NCBI GenBank assembly: GCA_937864265.1
Contig: CALMIR010000161.1
Location: 1-56,010, forward strand
Direction of reading: 5' to 3'
Length of the DNA: 56,010 nucleotides
Source: an uncultured Saprospirales bacterium
GTDB lineage: Bacteria; Bacteroidota; Bacteroidia; Chitinophagales; Saprospiraceae
Made by a program: the position numbers and the translations under genes. Position 1 is the stretch's first letter, and every line of letters starts with the position of its first letter. The notes under the pieces are model-generated. The model saw nothing but the letters and a program-made list of their open reading frames with translations. It was not told the origin of the DNA and did no database searches. This document shows positions 41,268 through 49,137 of the stretch, in pieces.

Positions 41268-41275
41268 TACCTTTG
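41268..41275 (+). promoter_or_regulatory. -7 promoter element (TACCTTTG) for the DUF4837 gene
   Basis: Exact TAnnTTTG, 21 bases before ATG 41297; supports that start over the in-frame TTG at 41273, which lies inside the element. Confidence 0.6.
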
Positions 41276-41296
41276 ATTCAAAACAAGCCTAAACGA

Positions 41297-42364
41297 ATGA
41301 AATACTTTTTCTGTCTGGTCATGGCGGCCAGTTTCCTCATGGGGTGCAGTTCAGAAAATACACCAGCGGCTTTGAAGGCCATTCCGCCAGCTTTTGGAAA
41401 ACTCAATGATATTGTCATTGTTGCAGACCAACCCTTATGGGATGGTCCTGTGGGAGATTCCATTCGCTATTACTATTCTTCGGCGTATCCCTTATTGCCT
41501 CAGCCAGAGCCATTATTTGATTTGCGGCATTTTACCCCTGAAGACCTTAGTACCGAGCGCATGAGGAAAGAACTACGCACCTACATGATTGTTGCCGACC
41601 TGAACGATGCCAATTCGCCTACGGCCAAATTGGTTAGGAAAGATTTGGGGGATGAAAAAATCGAAGCTGCCAAAGCAGATGCTTCAGCCAATAGTGTGGT
41701 GGGGCTGGACAAATGGGCCAAAGGGCAAATGCTGATTTATCAATATGCTTTTGGAGAAGAACAACTGATTCAGATGCTGATTCAGAATTTTCCCGCCGTT
41801 GAGAAGCGGGTACACGAGTTTGACAAGCCTTTGCTGGAAGCTTATGTTTATCTCAATGGCGATAATGCGGAAATCAATCGCACCTTACAGGAGGATTGGA
41901 AAATCAGGATGCGGATACCTCGTGAATACAAAATTGCGGTCAATAATGACGAAATCATCTGGGTACGCAATATCCTCGACGAATCCAGCAGCAATATTAT
42001 TTTGAAAAAAATACCCTATACGGCGCAAAGCCAATTGACCAAGGAAAACATCATCGCTATCCGGGATAGCATTGGCAGGCAATACATTAGTTCCACAACA
42101 GCCAACACTTACATGCTGACAAACACCGTTGACCTGCCGGTTATCAGTAGCGCAACTCGCATCAATGGATATTACGCCGTCGATGCCCGGGGTATATGGG
42201 AGATCGCCAACGACTACATGGGGGGCGCATTTGTCAGTTACCTGATACTCAATCCGAATACCAACGAACTGATATTTGTAGATGGGTTTTTGCACGCACC
42301 CGGACAGGATAAAAGAAATTTTATGCAATACATAGACCACATTATCCACACCATGCGCTTTTAG
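41297..42364 (+). CDS. DUF4837 family lipoprotein
   Basis: About 355 residues with lipobox LMGCSS. The family start FGKLNDIVIVADQPLWDGPVGDSIRYYYSSAYPLLPQPEPLFDL is clear, then the conserved LRTYMIVADLND, the DWKIRMRIPREYKIAVNN segment and the C-terminal GGAFVSYLILNPNTNELIFVDGFLHAPGQDKRNFMQYIDHI. DUF4837 is found in Bacteroidota and has no known role. Monocistronic by position, with its own promoter. Confidence 0.85.
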   Translation: MKYFFCLVMAASFLMGCSSENTPAALKAIPPAFGKLNDIVIVADQPLWDGPVGDSIRYYYSSAYPLLPQPEPLFDLRHFTPEDLSTERMRKELRTYMIVADLNDANSPTAKLVRKDLGDEKIEAAKADASANSVVGLDKWAKGQMLIYQYAFGEEQLIQMLIQNFPAVEKRVHEFDKPLLEAYVYLNGDNAEINRTLQEDWKIRMRIPREYKIAVNNDEIIWVRNILDESSSNIILKKIPYTAQSQLTKENIIAIRDSIGRQYISSTTANTYMLTNTVDLPVISSATRINGYYAVDARGIWEIANDYMGGAFVSYLILNPNTNELIFVDGFLHAPGQDKRNFMQYIDHIIHTMRF

Positions 42365-42475
42365 TGTCCTTAGCAAAAAACAAGGCAATCGTTGTCCAAA
42401 ATAGCAAATATTTGTACCTTTTGCCCACAATTGTTGTCCGGGCTTTAAATCATAGGGACAAATGATTGCAGGTAC

Positions 42476-43069
42476 ATGCGTTTATTCCTCAAACAAAGCA
42501 AAGCGGATTCCCTGGCGGATTGGGCGGATGAAGCCTTGATCGCTGCGTTTCAGCAGACGAAAGACAATAGTTTTGCCGGAGAACTGTTCAATCGCTATGT
42601 CCACTTGGTGTATGGTGCAGTCCGGCATTATGGCATTGCAATAGAAGATAGCCAGGATATGGTCATGGAAATTTTTGAAAAGGTACTCATTGACTTGGGC
42701 GATGAAAAACCACGCTCTTTCAATAATTGGTTGTATATCCTTTGCCGCAATGCCTGTATCTCTCACCTGAGAAAAGAAAAAAGCAGGCTCGAACTAGAAA
42801 ATTTAGAAAAAAGTGAGGCTGAAGTTATGGAATTTGACCCCCTCCTGCGTCTTTATGAAGAGAATCCGGATGCTATTACGGATCAAGATGTTGAACAAGC
42901 TATTTTAAAATTGGAAGATCGTCAAAGAACTTGTATTCATTTATTTTTCTTTGAGCAAAAAAGTTACAAAGAAATCTGTGACCTGACCGGCTACGACCTC
43001 AAGCAGGTCAAAAGCCATTTACAAAATGGCAAACGCCGACTGCAAATCATGCTAAAAGAGAAAATTTAG
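42476..43069 (+). CDS. RNA polymerase sigma-70 family (ECF) factor
   Basis: 197 residues. Region 2 contains VYGAVRHYGIAIEDSQDMVMEIFEKVLIDLGDEKPRSFNNWLYILCRNACISHLRKEKS; region 4 contains ILKLEDRQRTCIHLFFFEQKSYKEICDLTGYDLKQVKSHLQNGKRRL with its helix-turn-helix. A Glu-rich linker joins them. Next gene, 13 bases on, is a zinc-finger/TPR membrane protein that is the likely anti-sigma factor. ATG at 42476. Confidence 0.9.
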   Translation: MRLFLKQSKADSLADWADEALIAAFQQTKDNSFAGELFNRYVHLVYGAVRHYGIAIEDSQDMVMEIFEKVLIDLGDEKPRSFNNWLYILCRNACISHLRKEKSRLELENLEKSEAEVMEFDPLLRLYEENPDAITDQDVEQAILKLEDRQRTCIHLFFFEQKSYKEICDLTGYDLKQVKSHLQNGKRRLQIMLKEKI

Positions 43070-43082
43070 GGCTAAACAACAT

Positions 43083-43850
43083 ATGAAAACAATGAGTAAA
43101 AAAAGAAACTGCCTGTCTCAGGAAGAGATACGCGCCTATACCCATGATGCTATATCCCCCAAAAAACAGCACGATATAGAAATACATTTGCTCGACTGCG
43201 AATTGTGCAATACGGCTGTGGCGTATTTCCAGCAACTGGAATCAGGAGCATATGCAGCCGATGAGCAACAAATTTCAGATGCAAAAGAGGCTATCACCGT
43301 ACGGAGCAATCCTAAAATAAAGCCGCTCTACAAGCAGGCTATCAATCGCTGGGCAGCCATGCTATTACTGGCCTTGTGTGCGTATGCCGCTTTCCGTTAT
43401 CAGCAAAACACGCGAACGGAACAATTGGTCAGCGATTACCTCGATGAACTACCCAGCCAAACCATCCTACTGCGCGGCGACAAGGATGCCAATGTGCCGC
43501 AAAGTGACGAATTGAGCCTGGCGATGGCTTTTGTGCAGAAGGCGGACTATGAATCGAGCATCCCTCATTTTGAAAACCATCTCGCCCAATTTCCTACAGA
43601 CTGGCAAAGCCTGCTTTTACTGGGCAAATCTCAATTGCGCAGTGGAAATTACCCCAAAGCTTTAGAAACACTTCGCCTAGTCATTACCGAAGATGAACAA
43701 ATATTGGAAGAGGCGCATTGGCTTCAGGTGATGGCGCTGCTGCAAATGAATCGGCCAGAGGAAGCCCGCCCCATCCTGCAAATGCTGAGCCAAAACATCA
43801 ATGGAGCTTTCCAGCAGGAGTCCACCCGCTTGATGGATCGCTTGTATTGA
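43083..43850 (+). CDS. Probable zinc-finger anti-sigma factor with periplasmic TPR domain
   Basis: 255 residues. The N-terminal part has HDIEIHLLDCELCN, an HxxxCxxC module of anti-sigma zinc fingers; a transmembrane helix follows (about 90-107, AAMLLLALCAYAAF), and the rest is a helical TPR-like region (MAFVQKADYESSIPHFENHLAQFPTDWQSLLLLGKSQLRSGNYPKALETL). That predicts cytoplasmic capture of the sigma factor from the preceding gene and a periplasmic protein-binding sensor. ATG 43083 (or 43092). Confidence 0.8.
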   Translation: MKTMSKKRNCLSQEEIRAYTHDAISPKKQHDIEIHLLDCELCNTAVAYFQQLESGAYAADEQQISDAKEAITVRSNPKIKPLYKQAINRWAAMLLLALCAYAAFRYQQNTRTEQLVSDYLDELPSQTILLRGDKDANVPQSDELSLAMAFVQKADYESSIPHFENHLAQFPTDWQSLLLLGKSQLRSGNYPKALETLRLVITEDEQILEEAHWLQVMALLQMNRPEEARPILQMLSQNINGAFQQESTRLMDRLY

Positions 43851-43876
43851 GTTATTACAAAAAAGAGACGAAAAAA

Positions 43877-43925
43877 TTGCGTAGTTAAATGGCTACACGT
43901 ATATTTGTAGTCAAATGACTACGCA
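43877..43925. promoter_or_regulatory. Paired palindromic operator overlapping the promoter of the arsR-type gene
   Basis: GTAGTCAAATGACTAC (43907-43922) is a perfect palindrome; GTAGTTAAATGGCTAC (43881-43896) is a near copy, and the outer TTGCGTAGT/ACTACGCAA arms make the whole block symmetrical. The -7 element TATATTTG (43900-43907) lies between the sites. This is the geometry of an autoregulated repressor. Confidence 0.8.
43900..43907 (+). promoter_or_regulatory. -7 promoter element (TATATTTG)
   Basis: Exact TAnnTTTG, flanked by the two operator palindromes and 18 bases from ATG 43926. Confidence 0.65.
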
Positions 43926-44249
43926 ATGAATCTAAGACGAGACGCTTTTCAAGCCATCGCCGACCCCACCAGAAGGGCTATTCTCCTATTGGTTGCCTCA
44001 CAGTCTATGACGGCGGGGGGCATCGCTTCGCATTTTGATACCGCCAGACCCACCGTTTCCAAGCACTTACAAATACTTACCGAATGCGAATTGCTCGAAC
44101 AGGAGCAAAACGGCAGGGAAATATACTACCACTTAAATCCCCAAAAGATAAAGGAGATAGCAGACTTCATCGAACCCTTTCGGAGGTTGTGGGAGGAGCG
44201 GTTCAATAAACTGGAAAGCATCATGAAAAATTACCAATCCGAAAAATAA
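43926..44249 (+). CDS. ArsR-family transcriptional regulator
   Basis: 107 residues, winged helix-turn-helix: [66 protein letters not shown]. It lacks the metal-binding cysteine motif of ArsR/SmtB metal sensors, so it belongs with the SRPBCC-linked subgroup. It likely represses its own operon through the palindromes at 43881-43922. The SRPBCC gene starts 5 bases after its stop. ATG at 43926. Confidence 0.9.
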   Translation: MNLRRDAFQAIADPTRRAILLLVASQSMTAGGIASHFDTARPTVSKHLQILTECELLEQEQNGREIYYHLNPQKIKEIADFIEPFRRLWEERFNKLESIMKNYQSEK

Positions 44250-44254
44250 CGCCG

Positions 44255-44719
44255 ATGGAACGCAAAACAAAAATCCATGCTGAAGGAGGCAAACAGGAAA
44301 TAGTCATTACCAGGGAGTTTGACTTGCCTCGGGAATGGCTATTTAAAGCGTATATAGAACCCGATATTATAGAACAATGGATGGGGACTAAGGTGCTTAA
44401 ACTAGAAAATAGAAAGCACGGAAGCTGGCAATTTGAAACGACCGATCCAATGGGAAATAAACATGGATTCAATGGGGTCATTCACGAGTTTAAGCCAAAT
44501 GAGAAGATCACGCGGACATTTGAAATGAATGATACCTCTTTTCCGGTGCAGTTGGAATTTCTGGAGTTTGAAAAGCTCACCGAAAGCACCAGCCAACTCA
44601 CAATGCACATCGTTTATAAATCCGTTGCAGACCGAGATCGCATGTTGCAATTGCCCTTTGCGCAGGGTCTCAATATGGCGCACAACCGATTGCAAAATGT
44701 TTTTAATCACTTAAAATGA
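44255..44719 (+). CDS. SRPBCC (AHSA1/START-like) domain protein
   Basis: 154 residues. A helix-grip fold with a hydrophobic cavity for a small ligand: ITREFDLPREWLFKAYIEPDIIEQWMG, WQFETTDPMGNKHGFNGVIHEFKPNEKITRTFEM and the C-terminal helix LPFAQGLNMAHNRLQNVFNHL. Function is unknown; ArsR-SRPBCC pairs are a common arrangement where the SRPBCC protein may act with the regulator. ATG at 44255. Confidence 0.88.
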   Translation: MERKTKIHAEGGKQEIVITREFDLPREWLFKAYIEPDIIEQWMGTKVLKLENRKHGSWQFETTDPMGNKHGFNGVIHEFKPNEKITRTFEMNDTSFPVQLEFLEFEKLTESTSQLTMHIVYKSVADRDRMLQLPFAQGLNMAHNRLQNVFNHLK

Positions 44720-44725
44720 CCTATC

Positions 44726-45118
44726 ATGACGAGGAAAAATAAAATCATTTATTGGGTGGCTACCATTTGGCTATCACTAGGGATGGTATCAACAGCGATC
44801 GTACAATTAATTGGCGTGGAAGAAGAAATGGACAACTTCATCAAATTGGGCTATCCACTTTATTTGATGACCATCATTGGTCTATGGAAACTTTTAGGAG
44901 TAATAGCCATCCTGATACCAAAATTTTCCTTGCTTAAGGAATGGGCTTATGCTGGCTTTTTCTTTGCTATGTCGGGCGCCGCCCTTTCTCATTTAGTCAT
45001 CGGAGATGAGGCAGCAGCGCTATTTGGGCCTTTGTTGTTACTCGTTTTGACCGTAGTATCCTGGTATTTCAGGCCTGTAGATAGGAAAGTCATTGCCCCA
45101 AAACCATCCTTCAACTAA
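44726..45118 (+). CDS. DoxX-like four-helix membrane protein
   Basis: 130 residues with four hydrophobic helices (IIYWVATIWLSLGMVSTAIVQLI, YLMTIIGLWKLLGVIAILI, WAYAGFFFAMSGAALSHLVI, ALFGPLLLLVLTVVSWYF), matching DoxX-like family proteins. Their activity is largely unknown. Third gene of the ArsR operon (6 bases after the SRPBCC gene). Confidence 0.82.
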   Translation: MTRKNKIIYWVATIWLSLGMVSTAIVQLIGVEEEMDNFIKLGYPLYLMTIIGLWKLLGVIAILIPKFSLLKEWAYAGFFFAMSGAALSHLVIGDEAAALFGPLLLLVLTVVSWYFRPVDRKVIAPKPSFN

Positions 45119-45135
45119 AAAAAGAGAAAACGAGC

Positions 45136-45693
45136 ATGAAAATGAAATTGACTTTGGAACAAAAAGAGGCATTACTCGCTGTTTTGAAAAAGCGCTTTGA
45201 AAAAAACAAACAACGCCACGAAGGCTTGGAGTGGGCTGAAGTACTGGCTCGGTTAGAAAAAAACAGCGATAAGTTGTGGTCGCTCCATGAAATGGAGAAC
45301 ACAGGTGGAGAGCCCGATGTGGTGGGCTACGATCAAAATACCGGCGAATACGTGTTTTGCGATTGTTCAGCGGAAAGCCCGAAAGGTCGTAGAAGCCTTT
45401 GCTACGACCGGGAAGCGCTGGATGCCCGAAAAGAGCATAAACCAGCCAATAGTGCAGTGGATATGGCTACAGCAATGGGTATTGAGCTGTTGACAGAGGA
45501 AGAATATAGAAACCTACAGCAACTCGGGAAGTTCGATTTGAAAACATCGAGCTGGGTGAAAACACCTGCGGCTATTAGAAAATTAGGAGGCGCCGTCTTT
45601 TGCGACCGCCGCTACGACACGGTTTTTTGGTACCACAACGGGGCGGAATCTTACTATGCAGCCCGAGGGTTTCGCGGATCGCTTAAAATTTAA
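45136..45693 (+). CDS. DUF4256 family protein
   Basis: 185 residues, cytoplasmic. The DUF4256 pattern is clear: LKKRFEKNKQRHEGLEWAEVLARLE, LHEMENTGGEPDVVGYDQNTGEYVFCDCSAESPKGRRSLCYD, and the end GGAVFCDRRYDTVFWYHNGAESYYAARGFRGSLKI. Function unknown; the family often travels with ArsR-SRPBCC-DoxX operons. Last gene of the operon, followed by a 13-bp terminator hairpin. ATG at 45136. Confidence 0.88.
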   Translation: MKMKLTLEQKEALLAVLKKRFEKNKQRHEGLEWAEVLARLEKNSDKLWSLHEMENTGGEPDVVGYDQNTGEYVFCDCSAESPKGRRSLCYDREALDARKEHKPANSAVDMATAMGIELLTEEEYRNLQQLGKFDLKTSSWVKTPAAIRKLGGAVFCDRRYDTVFWYHNGAESYYAARGFRGSLKI

Positions 45694-45706
45694 AAAGGGA
45701 TAAAAC

Positions 45707-45744
45707 AAAAGGGCAAGCTACTTCCTAAAGCAGCTTGCCCTTTT
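45707..45744. terminator. Bidirectional terminator hairpin
   Basis: AAAAGGGCAAGCT (45707-45719) and AGCTTGCCCTTTT (45732-45744) are exact reverse complements (13 bp) with A/T tails on both sides, between convergent genes. Confidence 0.85.
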
Positions 45745-45768
45745 GGCTATAATAGGATCAAGGAAGGC

Positions 45769-46914
45769 TTAGGGCCTGTTTAGCGGACTGGCATCAGCTA
45801 AAAACAGGCGTACTTCCTGCAAAACATAAACTTCTGCCTTTTTTAGACTATTCCAGTCCATGATTTGTTGCACCTCGCACTTGTATGTTTTCGCCAGCGA
45901 TTCAATAGAATCGCCTGGTTGAACGATGTACTCTTTCACATGGTACCCAGGATAGAGCAACACCGGATCCAGTTTTTTTCCGCCATTGATCATTTGCAAA
46001 TAGCCCTTGAATTTTTTCATTTCTTTAGCAGGCAACACCAGCAAATGCCCGGTTTCGCTAGAAGGAATCAGATCATTCTTGAATGCTGGATTGAGTTGCT
46101 TCACTAACGCGATGTCTAAATCGGTATGAAAAGCTACATCACCCAAAGAAATGGCGTTGAAAACAGGCGTAACCCGCAGCTGTGTCAATCGGCTATCGGG
46201 GTACTCCGGCTGCAAATCGTGGTAATGGTAGTTGGCCGCAATATAAGCAGCAGCGATATAACGCGGCAGGTATTGGCGGGTTTCCAGCGGTAAATGTTCT
46301 TTGACTTCTGAATAAGTCCGACAACCAGCCTCTTGTATGGCTTGATTGACCCTTACCGGGCCACAATTGTAAGCGGCCAATACCAGGCGCCAGTCTTTGT
46401 ATTGGGCATAAAGCCGAGAAAGCAATTCTGCGGCAGCAGCCGAAGCGCGGTAAACATCGAAACGCTCGTCCACCTGACTGTTTACTTTGAGCTTGTACTG
46501 CCGGGCAGTAGTAGGTACGAACTGCCACAAACCAGCTGCTCCTGCATGAGAAACAGCGTCGTTTTGGAGTCCAGTTTCGACAATAGGCAAGTACTTAAGC
46601 GCATCTGGTAGGTTTTTGAGCTGCAATTCGTGCTCAAACACAGGGAAAAACAGGGAGGTTGCCCCCAGCATTTTTTCCGTTTCTCGATAACCAGTTGCCG
46701 CATAGTCTTTGATGTAGTCGGCTATTTCCTGGTCGTAGTAAGGCTTGAATGGAAGGTCGAGAGCTGCAACTCGGGTTTTGATATCGCTCTCCATAGAGGA
46801 AGACCATCGGGATTCAGCATTTTCATCGGCTGACAGGGATAATACCGTCAGGTCACCGTTGGCCAATAGCGAAGAAGCTACCAGCACGGCAACTAATGTA
46901 CATGGGATATTCAT
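45769..46914 (-). CDS. MltD-like lytic transglycosylase with LysM domain
   Basis: 381 residues exported to the periplasm (signal peptide at start). The SLT domain (about 100-230) carries the catalytic glutamate in LPIVETGLQNDAVSHAGAAGLWQFVPTTARQY and the AAYNCGPVRVNQAI motif, which cleaves peptidoglycan to 1,6-anhydromuropeptides. A C-terminal LysM (KEYIVQPGDSIESLAKTYKCEVQQIMDWNSL) binds glycan. Converges on the DUF4256 operon through the hairpin at 45707. ATG at 46914. Confidence 0.9.
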   Translation of the reverse strand: MNIPCTLVAVLVASSLLANGDLTVLSLSADENAESRWSSSMESDIKTRVAALDLPFKPYYDQEIADYIKDYAATGYRETEKMLGATSLFFPVFEHELQLKNLPDALKYLPIVETGLQNDAVSHAGAAGLWQFVPTTARQYKLKVNSQVDERFDVYRASAAAAELLSRLYAQYKDWRLVLAAYNCGPVRVNQAIQEAGCRTYSEVKEHLPLETRQYLPRYIAAAYIAANYHYHDLQPEYPDSRLTQLRVTPVFNAISLGDVAFHTDLDIALVKQLNPAFKNDLIPSSETGHLLVLPAKEMKKFKGYLQMINGGKKLDPVLLYPGYHVKEYIVQPGDSIESLAKTYKCEVQQIMDWNSLKKAEVYVLQEVRLFLADASPLNRP

Positions 46915-47427
46915 TTTAAATCAGTCTTTACCAGGTGTTTGTCTGTTTAATTCACACCACGCAGACATGGGGAAACACCTGATGGATGTCAAAATAATTC
47001 TTCTTTTTCTCAGGGATAATGTTCAAAAATTGAGTTCAAAGCTATGCTGTTTTCCCTGAATAACCAACGAATCGGTTTTTTACACCCTTTTTTATACCCC
47101 AAATCGGGTAATTTGTTACAACAAAGGACATATTTTCTATTATCTAATAAGTTCCAGCTAACATACACATGACTTTGAATTTGCAATACAACCAAAAAAA
47201 TAATACCTTTTTTAGGGTATTTGTAAAATTTGTATCGGTATGAACGATAGGGGCGTGGCGAGCAATGAAAAAAGTTAAAGTTTTCTTAAAGTTTTTTATC
47301 AATGTGACCTCTACTGCTATTTTGTAGGCTTTTCCTTTTGTTTTTTGCAAGAAAATAGCCCCGTTTTGCGCTGTATTTATTCCCCCAATAGTTTCCTATC
47401 TTTGCGCAGAAAATAAAAAACAGCATT
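46915..47427. other. Intergenic region with promoters but no gene
   Basis: No open frame with family likeness. It must hold the divergent promoters of the transglycosylase and ybaB; the only clear element is TATCTTTG (47397-47404), an exact TAnnTTTG, 24 bases before ATG 47428. The rest is A/T-rich with no strong hairpin. Confidence 0.55.
47397..47404 (+). promoter_or_regulatory. -7 promoter element (TATCTTTG) for ybaB
   Basis: Exact TAnnTTTG with a leader of roughly 18-20 bases before ATG 47428. No good -33 at the usual spacing. Confidence 0.55.
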
Positions 47428-47745
47428 ATGTTTGGAAATTTGTTGGGCGACATGGAAGAGCGCCAAAAAGAAATGCGCGAAAACCTAAGCACCCTTCGTG
47501 TAGAAGGATCATCGGGGGATGGTGCAGTGATGGTTACAGCTAATGCCAACCGGGAAATTATCAATATCCGTTTTGATAAAAGCAAACTCGATTGGGAAGA
47601 TGCGGAAATGGTGGAAGACCTCCTGATTGCGGCTATCAACGAGGCCTTACAGGCTGCTGCTGAAAAAGAGGCAGAAGAGGCGCAGAACCTGATGAAAGAC
47701 ATGCTGCCCCCAGGTTTCGGAGACCTCTCCGACCTTTTCGGCTAA
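47428..47745 (+). CDS. YbaB/EbfC nucleoid-associated protein
   Basis: 105 residues. YbaB/EbfC forms DNA-bridging dimers and affects nucleoid structure. The conserved centre GAVMVTANANREIINIRFDKSKLDWEDAEMVEDLLIAAINEALQAAAEKEAEEAQNLMKDMLPPGFG is typical. In many bacteria it sits beside dnaX/recR; not here. ATG at 47428 with a visible -7 element. Confidence 0.9.
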   Translation: MFGNLLGDMEERQKEMRENLSTLRVEGSSGDGAVMVTANANREIINIRFDKSKLDWEDAEMVEDLLIAAINEALQAAAEKEAEEAQNLMKDMLPPGFGDLSDLFG

Positions 47746-47881
47746 AACATATCGTTCTTTGACTATAGGTGTGCTCAAAGAACTACAATCTAAAATATCG
47801 AAACTCAAACGACGTTAATTACCTGATATGATATGCATCGATCAGAGTGTTGACTCTTTCCTTTCAAAACGATTCTTTCCC

Positions 47882-49114
47882 ATGAAGCATTTTTTTCTTA
47901 TTCTAATGCTAATCAGCAGTTTCCAGGCATTTGCTCAAACAACAGTTGGCCTTGTAGCTTATTATTCTTTCAACGGAAACTTCAGTGATGTAAGTGGAAA
48001 CACCGCCAATACGGGAACACCAATCGGAGAACCCTCTTTTGATTGCGGGGTGGATGGCGATGCCCTGCTGCTGGATGGAGGCAATGATGAAGTGATCGTT
48101 TTGGGCGGGCCTTTAAATGACGAATTCGACACCGAAGATATTTCTATCAGTTTTTATTTCAAGCCATTGAGCGTCAATGGGAGAGAATACCTGCTTTCCA
48201 AAAGAAGCCCTAACTGTTTTGGAGGCAACGAGTTTTATGTGCGCTATTTCCCGGAAAGCCGGACCATTGAGGTTACCTTCCTGGAAACGTTTAACCAATT
48301 TGCCACCGCTTTTCACATCATAGACAATACCGATTGCTGGCAACACATCACCATCATACGCGAGAGTACACAAGTGCGCCTGTATGTTAATGGTGAACAA
48401 GAAGATGTCAAAGGCACCGCCAACCGGATCAATGTATTTAATGATGGGGATTTTACCATTGGGAACAGCGATTGCCGGAGCTCTCAGGAATCGGCATTCA
48501 ATGGCCTGATCGACGAACTGCGGGTTTATAACCGCGCCTTAGATGCCCGTGAGGTAAGGGAACTATACGATGCCCCGGATAAAATCGAAAAGCAAAGTCC
48601 CATCGTAAATGTGTTTTTGGGCAATTCCATCGATATGAATATTACCCATACCTGTGCCACGGCCTTTAGCTGGTCGCCTGTTAATGGCGTATCCGATGCC
48701 AGTAGCGCGACTCCTACCATTACCCCTGCTGTAAAAGGGGAGCAACCCTATACCTTGTCTTTTATCGACCCCATTGGCGCTTGCGTGGCTGAAGATGTCA
48801 TTATCCTGAATGTCATTGATCCGGACGATTTGGATTGTAACGCCATATTTTTACCACGGGCCTTTACTCCCAATGACGATGGTTTGAACGATATGTATGG
48901 AATTAGCAACCCTTTTGCTGTGGAAAAATTGATCACTTTTGATATTTTTGACCGATGGGGTAATATTGTTTTTTCTTCGACCGACCCTTTTAGCCAATGG
49001 GATGGTTACTACAAGGGACAAAAAGTCAACCCCGGTGTGATGTATTACCGCCTCCATATCGAATGCAATGGCGAGGAAGAAGTGCTGACTGGAAACATCA
49101 ATATTTTGAGATGA
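47882..49114 (+). CDS. LamG-like secreted protein with T9SS type B sorting domain
   Basis: About 410 residues with a signal peptide ending FQAFAQ. A LamG/concanavalin-like domain (about 25-235; VGLVAYYSFNGNFSDVSGN, DISISFYFKPL, WQHITIIRESTQVRLYVNGE, FNGLIDELRVYNRALDAREVRELYD) is followed by a PKD-like segment and the gliding-associated C-terminal (type B) domain: IFLPRAFTPNDDGLNDMYGI, FDIFDRWGNIVF, DGYYKGQKVNPGVMYYRLH. It is exported by the type IX system, probably to bind glycans. ATG 47882 is preferred to the open frame start 47828. Confidence 0.88.
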   Translation: MKHFFLILMLISSFQAFAQTTVGLVAYYSFNGNFSDVSGNTANTGTPIGEPSFDCGVDGDALLLDGGNDEVIVLGGPLNDEFDTEDISISFYFKPLSVNGREYLLSKRSPNCFGGNEFYVRYFPESRTIEVTFLETFNQFATAFHIIDNTDCWQHITIIRESTQVRLYVNGEQEDVKGTANRINVFNDGDFTIGNSDCRSSQESAFNGLIDELRVYNRALDAREVRELYDAPDKIEKQSPIVNVFLGNSIDMNITHTCATAFSWSPVNGVSDASSATPTITPAVKGEQPYTLSFIDPIGACVAEDVIILNVIDPDDLDCNAIFLPRAFTPNDDGLNDMYGISNPFAVEKLITFDIFDRWGNIVFSSTDPFSQWDGYYKGQKVNPGVMYYRLHIECNGEEEVLTGNINILR

Positions 49115-49137
49115 GCAACCATAATACATAAATGATC

